NCBI GenBank assembly: GCA_002127285.1
Contig: NFUW01000001.1
Span: forward strand, 1,430,568 to 1,494,567
Direction: 5' to 3'
DNA length: 64,000 nt
Origin: Chitinophagaceae bacterium IBVUCB1
GTDB lineage: Bacteria; Bacteroidota; Bacteroidia; Chitinophagales; Chitinophagaceae
Below are positions 9,138 through 17,644 of the stretch, piece by piece; positions within the stretch are counted from its first letter, which is position 1; every line of letters begins with the position of its first letter. The translations under genes and the position numbers were made by a program. Below the pieces are notes generated by a model. That model was given only the letters and a program-made list of their open reading frames with translations, was not told the origin of the DNA and searched no databases.

Positions 9138-9698
9138 ATGCTACGCCTGCTCATCACTATATTATGTCTTTTGCCTCTCTCTGTCTATGCAGGCAAGCTC
9201 GATACTGTAACCGTTAAGCGTAATGGTTTCGTATTTGAAATAGTCAAGCAAGAAGCAGACACGCTCATTACCATGCAACAACACACAATGGTTCGGGTGA
9301 AAGAGTTAGTGAAACATGCTGATATACCCATTACCATCAACGGTGTGCAGATATATAATGCTACTAATAGCACAGGCTTTCAGGCAAATGCTGCCCGTAA
9401 TCTCATCAACGAGCGCATACACAGTGTATTCAACAACCTGAAAGACGAACTGCCCGCAGGCAACTATGCCTACCAACTGCCCGATGTAGTGGTGAATACC
9501 GATGGCAAAATCGTGTATTATACTGCTGATGCATTGAGCGTATCTAAAGACATACTACTTACCGAAGAACAGTACAAAAAAATAACCGCTGCATTCGACG
9601 ATGCCCTGCGCGATGCAGAGCTCATACCCCTTATTATAGACGGAGAAAAACAGCCCTTTCTCATCAATGCAGGTGCTGCTATCAGAACGGCACATTAA
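9138..9698 (+). CDS. Secreted protein of unknown function, paralogue B
   Basis: A 186-residue protein with a signal peptide (about residues 1-18, VYAGKLD). It starts 5 bases after paralogue A and shares its central and C-terminal motifs, so the pair looks like a tandem duplication transcribed as one unit. The N-terminal half 'DTLITMQQHTMVRVKELVKH' parallels 'GDVIVFSSTTTKEMHIANT' of paralogue A in position but is diverged. A strong bidirectional terminator follows. Function unknown. Confidence 0.6.
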   Translation: MLRLLITILCLLPLSVYAGKLDTVTVKRNGFVFEIVKQEADTLITMQQHTMVRVKELVKHADIPITINGVQIYNATNSTGFQANAARNLINERIHSVFNNLKDELPAGNYAYQLPDVVVNTDGKIVYYTADALSVSKDILLTEEQYKKITAAFDDALRDAELIPLIIDGEKQPFLINAGAAIRTAH

Positions 9699-9735
9699 AT
9701 AAATGCCCCTGAAATTTTCAGGGGCATTTATTTAA
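9695..9735. terminator. Palindromic terminator after the paralogue pair
   Basis: A near-perfect 41-base palindrome: a 20-base arm that includes TGCCCCTGAAA, then its complement TTTCAGGGGCA and a T-rich tail. It overlaps the stop codon of paralogue B and can act on both strands. Confidence 0.85.
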
Positions 9736-9751
9736 TGTATAACATACATGA

Positions 9752-9780
9752 AAACGCCCTGATGTTTTATCAGGGCGTTT
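9752..9780 (-). terminator. Terminator of the rimP-nusA-infB operon
   Basis: AAACGCCCTGAT and ATCAGGGCGTTT form a 12-bp perfect stem between the two convergent units, 27 bases beyond the infB stop codon. Confidence 0.8.
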
Positions 9781-9806
9781 ATTCATTATCATATTACTAT
9801 AAAAGA

Positions 9807-12800
9807 TTACAATGTACGCTTTACTTCAACTTCATCATAGCCTTCTATGATGTCGCCTATGCGTATATCGTTGTAGTTCTTAATCATCAAACCACATTCG
9901 TAGCCTGCATTCACTTCTTTCACGTCGTCTTTGAAGCGTTTAAGAGATGACAATTCGCCTGTATGAATAACGATACCATCGCGTACAAGGTTTAGTTTGG
10001 TGTTGCGCGTCATCTTGCCATCCAGCACATAGCTACCTGCAATGGTACCTATGCCGCCAATCTTAAATACTTCGCGCACTTCAATATTACATACGGTCTT
10101 CTTCTCAATCTTAGGCTCAAGCAGACCTTCCATCGCGCTCTTGATTTCGTCAATCGCATCGTAGATGATGGAATAGTAACGTATCTCAATATTTTCCTGC
10201 TCTGCCAGCCTTGATGTTTGCAAAGACGGGCGCACCTGGAAGCCGAGTATGATGGCATCTGAAGCAGTTGCCAGCAATACGTCGCTTTCTGTTATTTGAC
10301 CTACACCTTTGTGTACGATGTTTACCGCTACTTCGTCTGTAGATAGTTTTTGCAACGAGTCGCTTAATGCTTCTACCGAACCATCAAAGTCGCCCTTGAT
10401 GATAAGTGCCAGTTCTTTAAAGTTGCCCAATGCAAGGCGGCGACCAATCTCATCCAGTGTTATGTGCTTGCGTGCACGTATGCCCTGTTCGCGTAATATC
10501 TGCGCGCGATGGTTAGCTATTTCTTTTGCTTCGTTTTCGTCTTCGTACACTTTAAACTTCTCCCCCGCTTGCGGTGCACCATTCAGGCCCAATACCTGCA
10601 CGGGTGCAGATGGCCCTGCTGTTTCTACACGCTGCCCGCGCTCATTAAACATGGCTTTGATTTTACCAAAGTGCTGTCCGCACACTATCATATCACCTTG
10701 TTCCAGTGTACCGTTTTGTACCAGTATGGTAGATTGGTAACCACGCCCTTTATCAAGCGATGCCTCTATCACACTACCGGATGCATACCTGTCCGGATTA
10801 GCTTTCACTTCCAGTAGTTCTGCTTCCAGCAATATCTTTTCCAGCAACAGGTCTATGTTCAATCCTTTCTTGGCAGATATTTCCTGGCTTTGGAATTTAC
10901 CGCCCCAGTCTTCTACCAATATATTCATTTGTGCCAGTTGCTCCTTAATCTTTTCAGGATTAGCACCTTCTTTATCTATTTTGTTGATGGCAAATACCAT
11001 CGGCAAGCTGGCTGCCTGCGCGTGCGATATAGCCTCTTTCGTTTGCGGCATGATGGCATCATCGGCAGCCACCACTATCACGGCTACGTCTGCTACTTTA
11101 GCACCACGCGCACGCATGGCGGTAAAGGCTTCGTGGCCCGGCGTATCAAGGAATGTGATTTTTTTACCACCCTCTGTTGTTACCTGATAAGCACCTATGT
11201 GCTGGGTGATACCACCCGCTTCGCCCGCTACCACATTCGCCTCGCGTATATAGTCGAGTAGTGATGTTTTACCATGGTCAACGTGGCCCATGATGGTAAC
11301 GATGGGTGCGCGTGGCAATAAATCTTCTGGGTCGTCTGTATCATCTTCTTCAATATCGGCTTCCTGCTCCAGATTGATGAATTCAACATCATACCCAAAC
11401 TCGCTGGATACCAATTCTATCACTTCTGCATCCAGTCGCTGGTTGATAGATACCATGATGCCGAGGCTCATACACTTGCTGATAACATCTGCAAAACTTA
11501 CATCCAGCAAGCTTGCCAGTTCGCTTACAGATATAAACTCTGTAACCTGTATTACGTTGCCTTGTTGATTCTCTTCTGCAGCCGCGCGCTTTTCCGCCAT
11601 TTCTTCGCGCTTGTTGCGGCGGTATTTGGCCTTCAGGTTTTTGTTACGTGTACCACCTGCCAGTTTGGCTTGTGTTTGGCGTATTTTTTCCTGTATAGCT
11701 TTAGCATCTATTTCCTGTTGTTGTGCAGATACAGGTGCGTTCCTGTCTTGCCTGCGCCTGTCTCCACCACCGGCACCACCACGGTTGAAGCCGCCACCTT
11801 GTTGCTGCCCTCCGCCTCTGCGGTCGCCTTGCTGGCCACCACCACGGTTGAAGCCACCACCTTGTTGACCACCACCACCGCCTCTGCGGTCTCCCTGCTG
11901 TGCACCACCACCACGATTTTGGTTATTGTTATTATTCGGGTCGTTGGGGTTAAATGTTTCCGGCTTTTTCTGCACGGGTATGCGCTTGCGGTTGCGTTTT
12001 TCTTTGCTATCTCTGCCACCACCTGGCTGCGATACTGGCAGTTCTATCCTGCCTATAATCTTCGGCCCTTCCAACTTGGGGGCTTTCATTTCTATATGTT
12101 CGGGCTTGTCGTCCTCTGCTTCTTCTGCAGGTGCAGGTGTTACTGCTGAAGGTATTTCCACAGGTGCTTCTGCCGCTACTTCGGTTACTTCCTCTGTTTT
12201 AGCTTTCTTACCTTTCTTCGGTTTTTCAGTCGTTTCTTCTGTACTAGCGGCGGTTGTAGCTTCTTTAGGCTCTTCTTCTTTCTTCTCAGCTTTCTTAGCA
12301 CCTTTCTTCGGCCTTGACGACTGGTTAAGTTCATCGAGGTTTATCTTACCAAGTATATTTGGCCCACCCAGTTTGGGGGCTTTTACATCTATATGCGATG
12401 CTTCTGCCACTTCAGGTTCTGCTGGCGCGGCAGCTACTGGTTCTACAGCTTTAGGTTCTTCTTTAGGAGCAGGTGCTTCTGCTGCCGGTATCTTTTCTAT
12501 TGGCTTTTCCGGTGCGGGTTCTGCGGGTTTTTCTTCTGCTTTTTTCTCTGCTACGGGTTTGGGTGCAGGTGCTGCAGCAGGTTCTTCCGCTTTCTTTTCT
12601 TTTACGGGTTCTTCTTTGGGCTTTTTAGCACCATCTATCAGCGAACCCTTGGGCAGTGCAATCTCATCGCTCTTGCGTTTGGCAGCTTTGTCTTGTGCAA
12701 ACTCTGCCTGCAGAGCATTATACATCTGCTCTGTAAGTTTGGTATTAGGGTTGCTGGCATTAATCTCAAATCCCTTACCCGTCAGGTATTCAACAAGGGT

Positions 12801-12866
12801 TTCTTTACCGATGTTGAACTCTTTGGCGGCTGCCAGTAACCTTGGTGTATTTGTTCCTGTTGACAT
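9807..12866 (-). CDS. infB: Translation initiation factor IF-2
   Basis: GTPase that brings initiator fMet-tRNA to the 30S subunit and promotes subunit joining. At 1019 residues it is a long Bacteroidota-type IF-2. Domains: an IF2_N helix module at the very start ([20 protein letters not shown]), a long Ala/Pro/Glu/Lys-rich linker (about 65-290), a Gly/Arg/Gln-rich stretch with repeated [12 protein letters not shown] units (about 310-375), a second IF2_N module (about 440-490), then the G domain with GHVDHGKTS (G1, about 527), DTPGHEAF (G3, about 573) and NKID (G4, about 628), followed by domains II-IV. Last gene of rimP-nusA-infB; 125 bases separate it from nusA. Confidence 0.97.
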   Translation of the reverse strand: MSTGTNTPRLLAAAKEFNIGKETLVEYLTGKGFEINASNPNTKLTEQMYNALQAEFAQDKAAKRKSDEIALPKGSLIDGAKKPKEEPVKEKKAEEPAAAPAPKPVAEKKAEEKPAEPAPEKPIEKIPAAEAPAPKEEPKAVEPVAAAPAEPEVAEASHIDVKAPKLGGPNILGKINLDELNQSSRPKKGAKKAEKKEEEPKEATTAASTEETTEKPKKGKKAKTEEVTEVAAEAPVEIPSAVTPAPAEEAEDDKPEHIEMKAPKLEGPKIIGRIELPVSQPGGGRDSKEKRNRKRIPVQKKPETFNPNDPNNNNNQNRGGGAQQGDRRGGGGGQQGGGFNRGGGQQGDRRGGGQQQGGGFNRGGAGGGDRRRQDRNAPVSAQQQEIDAKAIQEKIRQTQAKLAGGTRNKNLKAKYRRNKREEMAEKRAAAEENQQGNVIQVTEFISVSELASLLDVSFADVISKCMSLGIMVSINQRLDAEVIELVSSEFGYDVEFINLEQEADIEEDDTDDPEDLLPRAPIVTIMGHVDHGKTSLLDYIREANVVAGEAGGITQHIGAYQVTTEGGKKITFLDTPGHEAFTAMRARGAKVADVAVIVVAADDAIMPQTKEAISHAQAASLPMVFAINKIDKEGANPEKIKEQLAQMNILVEDWGGKFQSQEISAKKGLNIDLLLEKILLEAELLEVKANPDRYASGSVIEASLDKGRGYQSTILVQNGTLEQGDMIVCGQHFGKIKAMFNERGQRVETAGPSAPVQVLGLNGAPQAGEKFKVYEDENEAKEIANHRAQILREQGIRARKHITLDEIGRRLALGNFKELALIIKGDFDGSVEALSDSLQKLSTDEVAVNIVHKGVGQITESDVLLATASDAIILGFQVRPSLQTSRLAEQENIEIRYYSIIYDAIDEIKSAMEGLLEPKIEKKTVCNIEVREVFKIGGIGTIAGSYVLDGKMTRNTKLNLVRDGIVIHTGELSSLKRFKDDVKEVNAGYECGLMIKNYNDIRIGDIIEGYDEVEVKRTL

Positions 12867-12991
12867 TCAGTTATTTACTCAATAATTATTCGCTAATTGT
12901 TTTACTCCTATCCCTGCCTTACAAACCTACGCCATTTTGCCAAAACGGCTTTTTTACTCATATATTCTTCATCCATTCTTCACATTACACG

Positions 12992-14239
12992 CTATTGGTC
13001 CTGAAACTCTGATTGCAATATCTTCTGCACATCGCGTATCGTTTCTTCTTCCAGATCGGTACGGCGAGATAACTCTTCTACCGACAGGTTGAGGATGCTC
13101 AATGCCGTATCGCAACCAATCTTCTTAAACTCATCAATAATCCAGCCTTCAATTTCATCCGAGAATTCGTCGAGGTCTATATCGTAATCGTGAGATTCTT
13201 CCTGCGAATCGCGGTACACATCTATGCTGTAACCGGTAAGCTCTTGTGCCAGCTTGATGTTGACACCTTTTTTACCGATAGCCAGCGATACTTGCTCCGG
13301 CTCCAGATATACATCTGCGTGCAGCCCTTCATTATCCAACTCCATACGGCTGATGCGCGCCGGTGTCAGTGAACGTTGTATCAGCAGTTGCAGGTTGTTG
13401 GTATAGTTGATGATGTCTATGTTTTCGTTGCGCAGTTCGCGAACGATGCCGTGTATGCGGCTACCCTTCATACCCACACAAGCACCTACTGGGTCTATAC
13501 GGTCGTCGTAGCTTTCTACGGCTACTTTGGCGCGCTCGCCCGGTTCGCGTACTATTTTCTTTATCACTATCAGGCCATCCATTATCTCCGGCACTTCTAT
13601 TTCCAGCAGTTTCTCAAGGAACGATGGGTGTGTGCGGCTGAGGATGATAACGGGTGTGTTATTGCGCATCTCTACTTTCTTCACCACGGCGCGTACTGCT
13701 TCGCCTTTTTTGAAGAAGTCGGTAGGTATCTGTTCAGATTTTGGCAATATCACTTCGTTGCCTTCATCATCCAGCAGCAATATTTCTTTCTTCCATATCT
13801 GGTACACCTCGGCACTGGTTATTTCGCCAATGCGGTCAGCATATTTTTTCAGCAGGTTGTTTTTCTTCAGGTCGCCGATGCGGGCAGCCAATGTTTGCTT
13901 GGCAGCCAGTATGGCACGGCGGCCAAAGTCTGTAACGTTCATCTCCTCATACACCTCTTCGCCTACGCTATAGTCGGGTTCTATTTTCACAGCCTCGCTG
14001 TATTCTATTTGCAGGTTGTCGTCTTCAGACATGCCGTCTTCTACAATCTCCCTGCGGCGAAAGATTTCAAGGTCGCCCGTCTGGTCGTTCACGATTACGT
14101 CAAAGTTTTCGTCTGTACCGTACTTTTTACGCAATAAGGTTTTGAATACATCTTCAATCACCTTCATCAAGGTAGGGCGGTCTATATTTTCCGCCTCCTT
14201 AAACTCCTGAAACGAATCAATAAGATTGATACTTGCCAT
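12992..14239 (-). CDS. nusA: Transcription termination/antitermination factor NusA
   Basis: RNA polymerase-binding factor that modulates pausing, termination and antitermination. Start MASINLIDSF at 14239 is chosen; the longer in-frame form needs a GTG. The N-terminal polymerase-binding domain (about 1-125) is followed by an S1 domain (about 130-200) and two KH domains, with 'GACVGMKGSRIHGIVRELR' (about 255) and 'SLAIGKKGVNIKLAQELTG' (about 320) as the KH loops. The C-terminus is short and acidic, without the extra repeats of E. coli NusA, normal for the phylum. Middle gene of the rimP-nusA-infB operon, 33 bases after rimP. Confidence 0.96.
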   Translation of the reverse strand: MASINLIDSFQEFKEAENIDRPTLMKVIEDVFKTLLRKKYGTDENFDVIVNDQTGDLEIFRRREIVEDGMSEDDNLQIEYSEAVKIEPDYSVGEEVYEEMNVTDFGRRAILAAKQTLAARIGDLKKNNLLKKYADRIGEITSAEVYQIWKKEILLLDDEGNEVILPKSEQIPTDFFKKGEAVRAVVKKVEMRNNTPVIILSRTHPSFLEKLLEIEVPEIMDGLIVIKKIVREPGERAKVAVESYDDRIDPVGACVGMKGSRIHGIVRELRNENIDIINYTNNLQLLIQRSLTPARISRMELDNEGLHADVYLEPEQVSLAIGKKGVNIKLAQELTGYSIDVYRDSQEESHDYDIDLDEFSDEIEGWIIDEFKKIGCDTALSILNLSVEELSRRTDLEEETIRDVQKILQSEFQDQ

Positions 14240-14272
14240 TGTTGTCACTTTTTGCCCATACGGGGCTTTGTT

Positions 14273-14728
14273 TTAAAATATTATTTGTACTACTGTTTTT
14301 TTTATATCTGCCATTGGCACTTCTACCAAGGTGGTTTCTTTTTTCTTGCCTGCTTTTACTTCCAGCAGCAATTTGTCTTCCTGCACTTCCTTCAATACGC
14401 CCAGTATGTCTTTGCCCTCTGCGGGTGTTATCAGCACCGTTCTGCCTATGTTCTTTACATACTGCCTGCCCGACATAAGCGGCTCATCTACACCGGGGCT
14501 TGATACCTCGAGCGAGAAATCGCCTTCTGGAAACATAGCCTCTGCCTCTATCAGTTTATAAAGCTTCCTGTTTACCTCGGCACTTTTGCTGATAGACAAG
14601 CCAGCATCTGCATCCAGATACAGCTTGATATTGTTGGTAGGCTTTATCTTGATATGCACAATAAACATATCCGTACCTTCCAGCAAAGGCTCTGTTAATA
14701 GCTTTATTTTCTCTAATACGTCGCTCAT
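14273..14728 (-). CDS. rimP: Ribosome maturation factor RimP
   Basis: RimP assists late 30S subunit assembly. The 151-residue protein has the N-terminal alpha/beta domain with 'KLYLDADAGLSISKSAEVNRKL' (about 37-58, the family 'D...G.s...c...sr.l' motif), 'SLEVSSPGVDEPL' (about 73-85, the most conserved RimP block), and a C-terminal SH3-like barrel (about 90-150). First gene of the rimP-nusA-infB operon. Its start codon lies 13 bases after a terminator-like hairpin, described separately. Confidence 0.93.
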   Translation of the reverse strand: MSDVLEKIKLLTEPLLEGTDMFIVHIKIKPTNNIKLYLDADAGLSISKSAEVNRKLYKLIEAEAMFPEGDFSLEVSSPGVDEPLMSGRQYVKNIGRTVLITPAEGKDILGVLKEVQEDKLLLEVKAGKKKETTLVEVPMADIKKTVVQIIF

Positions 14729-14740
14729 GGGTAAAAAACA

Positions 14741-14761
14741 AGGGGACTATTACGTCCCCTT
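14741..14761 (-). promoter_or_regulatory. Terminator-like hairpin in the rimP leader
   Basis: Read on the minus strand: AAGGGGAC-GTAATA-GTCCCCTT, then GTTTTTTACCC and the rimP ATG. The 8-bp perfect stem plus T-run is what an intrinsic terminator looks like, placed between the predicted promoter and the first codon. The upstream gene is divergent, so this hairpin cannot be ending another leftward transcript. It may be a leader attenuator of the operon. Confidence 0.55.
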
Positions 14762-14781
14762 CTTCTGAATTAATTCCACTG

Positions 14782-14813
14782 CAAATATAGGTAGTTTTTG
14801 GTTTTCAGCCAAA
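14782..14813 (-). promoter_or_regulatory. Predicted promoter of rimP-nusA-infB
   Basis: On the minus strand TATATTTG (14789-14782) is an exact match to the Bacteroidota -7 box TAnnTTTG, with TTTG (14813-14810) 20 bases upstream as the -33 element. The transcript would begin near 14776 and include the leader hairpin. Confidence 0.55.
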
Positions 14814-14884
14814 AAAGGGGCTTTTATACAATTATATTTTCATTAACTGGTATGCGTGGTGGTTTTTGTACCTTTGGTATAGTT

Positions 14885-15115
14885 ATGATACTCAAGTTTA
14901 TTATCTGGTCTATTGTCATTACCCTGATACTGCGGTTTGTATTCCGTTTTCTCTTTCCCGTAATGACCATGACCAAAGTGGCGCAGGAAAGAATGAAGCA
15001 GATGCAGCAACAGATGGAAGACATGCAACGCAGGCAAAATGCTGCTGCACAGCCCACCGCCACCCCCAAAAAGAACATAGATGGCGACTATATAGACTAC
15101 GAAGAGGTGAAATAA
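14885..15115 (+). CDS. Small membrane protein with coiled-coil tail
   Basis: A 76-residue protein starting MILKFIIWS; longer in-frame starts lack a clear basis. It has one transmembrane helix (about residues 3-24), then a charged, Gln/Met-rich amphipathic helix (about 30-52, KVAQERMKQMQQQMEDMQ) and a short tail ending DYIDYEEVK. This architecture matches a small DUF4834-like Bacteroidota family, which I name only tentatively. A TACCTTTG box at 14869-14876 lies very near the start and would give an almost leaderless mRNA. Convergent with the HAD gene, with no gap between the stop codons. Function unknown. Confidence 0.6.
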   Translation: MILKFIIWSIVITLILRFVFRFLFPVMTMTKVAQERMKQMQQQMEDMQRRQNAAAQPTATPKKNIDGDYIDYEEVK

Positions 15116-15745
15116 TTACCGCTTCGGCAGAAATATATTACCCTCAATCGTCATGTCAGGGGACAGATGTATGGCGCGGATGCCTACCGATTTAGCACCC
15201 TCTATATGCTGCGGGCTATCGTCAATAAACAGCGTATCGGCAGCTTTCAACCCGTTTTCAGCCAGTATTTTTTCAAACACTTCGGGGTGGGGTTTGCGCA
15301 TACCTATGCGGTGAGACAGATAAACCTTATCAAAAAACACCCCAAGCGATGGCATACCATGCTCCCTGTTCAGTATATCGTTAAAAGCAGCCTCGTGCAG
15401 GGCGTTGGTATTGCTGAGCAAGAGCAAATCGTAATAAGGGCGCAACTGCTGCAATATCTGTAGCCTGCGTAGCGGAAAGTTTAGCAGCATGGCATTCCAT
15501 GCATCCGTTACCTGCTGCGGCGTAATGCTAACCCCTGTCATTGCCTGCATCTTTGTTATGAATTCGTCCGTTTCTATCTTGCCTGTTTCAAAATCGTCAA
15601 AGAGGCTGGTTTGGCGCAGTTGGCTGTAGCGTTGTGGAAAATCGGTGATGCCTAAACGGGTAAATGCTTCTTCCGTCAATTTGTAATCTATATTCAGCAA
15701 TACGCCACCCAAATCGAATATAATATGCTTGATGCCCTCTATCAT
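15116..15745 (-). CDS. HAD-family hydrolase (subfamily IA)
   Basis: A 209-residue cytosolic phosphatase-like protein. Haloacid-dehalogenase motifs in order: motif I FDLGGVLLN (about residues 10-18, nucleophile Asp11), motif II LLSNTN (about 109-114), motif III lysine in RKPHPEVF (about 150-157), and motif IV IDDSPQH (about 174-180). The 'FDLGGV' form is shared with YihX-like sugar-phosphate or nucleotide phosphatases, in which the second Asp of DxD is absent from the usual position. The substrate is unknown. It is the last chromosomal protein gene before the tRNA used for integration. Confidence 0.85.
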   Translation of the reverse strand: MIEGIKHIIFDLGGVLLNIDYKLTEEAFTRLGITDFPQRYSQLRQTSLFDDFETGKIETDEFITKMQAMTGVSITPQQVTDAWNAMLLNFPLRRLQILQQLRPYYDLLLLSNTNALHEAAFNDILNREHGMPSLGVFFDKVYLSHRIGMRKPHPEVFEKILAENGLKAADTLFIDDSPQHIEGAKSVGIRAIHLSPDMTIEGNIFLPKR

Positions 15746-15797
15746 TTTACAAAAATAAAGTTGTAAAGAAGATTTTTCGTTTTTCGGGAAATCCCGT

Positions 15798-15805
15798 TAC
15801 ATTTG
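15798..15805 (+). promoter_or_regulatory. -7 box of the tRNA promoter
   Basis: TACATTTG matches TAnnTTTG exactly and lies 26 bases before the tRNA 5' end. No clear -33 element was found. Confidence 0.5.
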
Positions 15806-15831
15806 CAATCCATTTTTTGGCGAAAGCCAAG

Positions 15832-15905
15832 GGTCCTATAGCTCAGTTGGTTAGAGCACCTGACTCATAATCAGGGGGTCCTAGGTTCAAGTCCTAGTGG
15901 GACCA
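15832..15905 (+). tRNA. tRNA with anticodon CAT (Met or Ile2)
   Basis: A complete cloverleaf: acceptor GGTCCTA/TGGGACC (one G.T), D-arm GCTC/GAGC, anticodon stem CCTGA/TCAGG with loop CTCATAA, T-arm CTAGG-TTCAAGT-CCTAG, and discriminator A at 15905. CCA is not encoded. The loop CTCATAA is found both in elongator tRNA-Met and in the lysidine-modified tRNA-Ile2, so the amino acid is left open. The gene is intact, and its 3' end is the insertion site of two elements. Confidence 0.93.
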
Positions 15906-15906
15906 C
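15894..15906 (+). repeat. att site, left end of element 1 (in tRNA)
   Basis: ctagtgggaccac, from the T-arm through the acceptor end of the tRNA. Exact copies occur at 49036-49048 and 60769-60781. Integration here keeps the tRNA sequence intact. Confidence 0.88.
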
Positions 15907-15917
15907 AATCATATCTT

Positions 15918-15950
15918 AAAACTCGCTCTGGTAGCGGGTTTTATTTTTTT
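15918..15950 (+). terminator. Terminator at the left end of element 1
   Basis: AAAACTCGCT-CTGGT-AGCGGGTTTT, a 10-bp stem with one G.T pair, followed by ATTTTTTT. It lies 12 bases after the tRNA and replaces the native terminator now displaced to 60797. Confidence 0.8.
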
Positions 15951-15962
15951 ACCCCAAAGAGA

Positions 15963-15983
15963 TGGCGGTTTAGGTGGCGGTTT
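15963..15983. repeat. Putative integrase arm repeat, left end of element 1
   Basis: GGCGG-TTTA-GGTGGCGG, a direct double of GGCGG. A near-identical motif, GGCGG-AAA-GGTGGCGG, lies at 48901-48916 inside the other end in the same orientation. Neither occurs near element 2's ends. The rest of 15984-16164 holds no gene that I can see. Confidence 0.5.
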
Positions 15984-16164
15984 CTAGCTTCTTTTACACT
16001 AAACACAAGCTCAATTCAAGCAATAACTAATGAAACAGAATAGCTGTTTTTCGCAATAAGGGTTGATCTGGTCGCTCCAAACGTGATTTGAGCATAACTT
16101 ATACAGTGTTAAGACTATACTTCCATTTCAACACAAAATGAGCAATAGCGATAGAAAAGAAAAA

Positions 16165-16186
16165 GCTGACCTGAGAACAGGTCAGC
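16165..16186 (-). terminator. Terminator of the LamG-protein gene
   Basis: GCTGACCTG-loop-CAGGTCAGC, a 9-bp perfect stem; on the minus strand it is followed by TTTTTCTTTT. It lies 30 bases beyond the stop of the leftward gene. Confidence 0.75.
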
Positions 16187-16215
16187 CCCTATAAACCCTA
16201 TCACCATGAAAACAT

Positions 16216-17319
16216 TTAATTCTTTATAATTTTCCTTTTATATTCTGTGTTTATAATCAAAGTATTTACACCATTACCTAATGTAGATACATCTATTTCA
16301 TAATGCATTTCATTGGGGTATTTTATAAGTACAATCTGACCATTTGAATTAAGCAATTCTAACTTCTTTATTGTAAACGGGCATTTTATTACACAAAATT
16401 TATTGGTAGGATTTGGGTAAATATTTATTTGAACTTTTTCATTTTTTTCAATTCTCGTAGATGTGCTTGTATATAGATGTGACATTTCAGTTCTACTCAA
16501 TACCCTACTCCATATTCCAATCTCATCTATTTTGCCTATAAAATTATATGTAGTATCCCCTAATGAAGATTTGCTGTAATTGTAGCCGAATACTACATCG
16601 CCTGTTAATAATGTTTTAACATCAAGGTTTGATGAATACAATAGGTTGAAAAATCCGTACTCTACATTATCTACATAAACTTTGCAATTTGAACTCTTAC
16701 CACCAAAAGCAACTGAATAGCAAACGACAAGATGATGCCATGTTTTTGATTTTACTTTAAAAAGTGGCGCCTGCTGTGAAGTCCCCACACCTAATTTTGA
16801 ATAATTATTCCAACCATCATAACCAGTTGTCAAAATAATATTTTCCCCTGCTACCGATAGAGTAAATTCATGATTTGAACCATATCCGTAAGTCATTAGT
16901 ATTTTTTCTTTTGCATAAGGTGGTAGATAGGTTATTGTATCCCGTGCAATACTATCTAGATAAAACCAAATTGAGATTGTTCTATCATTAGCATCAAATA
17001 CTCCTTTGTAAGTAGATGTGGTTAAACGTTCGTTCCCATTTAACCTAAAAGCACCGTCAATATTGCCGTGTCTATCACTTTCCCATCGTATGACTATCGG
17101 ATTAGTAAATGTCGAAGGAGTACCATTATATCCTCGTGGTCCTAAATCCTGTAATTTCCCATGAGAAAAAGGTGGATTAGGCACTGGCCCATCAAATGAG
17201 TAAAAAAATTGCAAACTATCACTTGGAACATAAGGCGGTAATTGTGCTTTTACATTCTGAGCCAACGCAATCAACAAAATAATGATTACCCTTTGTGCAA
17301 ATTGAAAATTCCATGTCAT
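16216..17319 (-). CDS. Secreted LamG-domain protein with type IX sorting tail
   Basis: A 367-residue protein with a signal peptide (about residues 8-26, cleavage after KAQ), a LamG/concanavalin-like beta-sandwich (about 40-280; 'GAFRLNGNERLTT', 'TISIWFYLDS', 'TWHHLVVCYS', 'FIGKIDEIGIWSRVLS' are the usual strands), and a C-terminal Por sorting domain (about 290-367, with 'INIYPNPTNKFCVI' and a short final strand). It is probably exported by the type IX system and anchored to the surface. LamG domains often bind glycans or proteins. It is unusual among the defence cargo around it and has its own terminator. Confidence 0.8.
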   Translation of the reverse strand: MTWNFQFAQRVIIILLIALAQNVKAQLPPYVPSDSLQFFYSFDGPVPNPPFSHGKLQDLGPRGYNGTPSTFTNPIVIRWESDRHGNIDGAFRLNGNERLTTSTYKGVFDANDRTISIWFYLDSIARDTITYLPPYAKEKILMTYGYGSNHEFTLSVAGENIILTTGYDGWNNYSKLGVGTSQQAPLFKVKSKTWHHLVVCYSVAFGGKSSNCKVYVDNVEYGFFNLLYSSNLDVKTLLTGDVVFGYNYSKSSLGDTTYNFIGKIDEIGIWSRVLSRTEMSHLYTSTSTRIEKNEKVQINIYPNPTNKFCVIKCPFTIKKLELLNSNGQIVLIKYPNEMHYEIDVSTLGNGVNTLIINTEYKRKIIKN

Positions 17320-17356
17320 AGTAATTCATTTAGATTTTATATGCTAAGATATAAAA

Positions 17357-17376
17357 AGTAATCATTATTGATTACT
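17357..17376. promoter_or_regulatory. Palindromic operator candidate by the XRE gene
   Basis: AGTAATCA-TTAT-TGATTACT, a perfect 8+8 palindrome in the 90-base gap between the divergent LamG-protein and XRE genes. Its position fits autoregulation by the XRE repressor. Confidence 0.45.
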
Positions 17377-17409
17377 ATTAGATTATGGAAATTATCCACT
17401 TTTCCTCTG

Positions 17410-17640
17410 ATGAATAAGAGGTCAAAAAGTGATGAAGTCTATTTAAAGAAGTTAGGAATGCGTATAAAATCTATCCGCAAAGAAAAAGGCATCACTCAGG
17501 TTGCCTTAGCATATGCTTGTGAGATTGAGAAACAAAATATGAGCCGTATTGAAGTAGGTAATACCAACCCAAACATCCTACTATTAAGAAAAGTTTGCAG
17601 TCATTTAGATATTACACTTGCAGAATTATTTGATTTTTAA
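17410..17640 (+). CDS. XRE-family HTH transcriptional regulator
   Basis: A 76-residue protein starting at MNKRSKSDE (ATG 17410); the longer in-frame form would run through the operator region. It is a single Cro/C1-type helix-turn-helix domain: 'LGMRIKSIRKEKGITQVALAYACEIEKQNMSRIEVG' covers helices 1-4, followed by 'TNPNILLLRKVCSHLDITLAELFDF'. It is probably a DNA-binding repressor of element 1. It converges with the integrase gene, with only 4 bases between the stops. Confidence 0.85.
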   Translation: MNKRSKSDEVYLKKLGMRIKSIRKEKGITQVALAYACEIEKQNMSRIEVGNTNPNILLLRKVCSHLDITLAELFDF

Positions 17641-17644
17641 TTAC

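Noticed and set aside
11562..12885. Long rightward open frames opposite infB
   Set aside because: They arise from the low-complexity linker of IF-2 read on the other strand.
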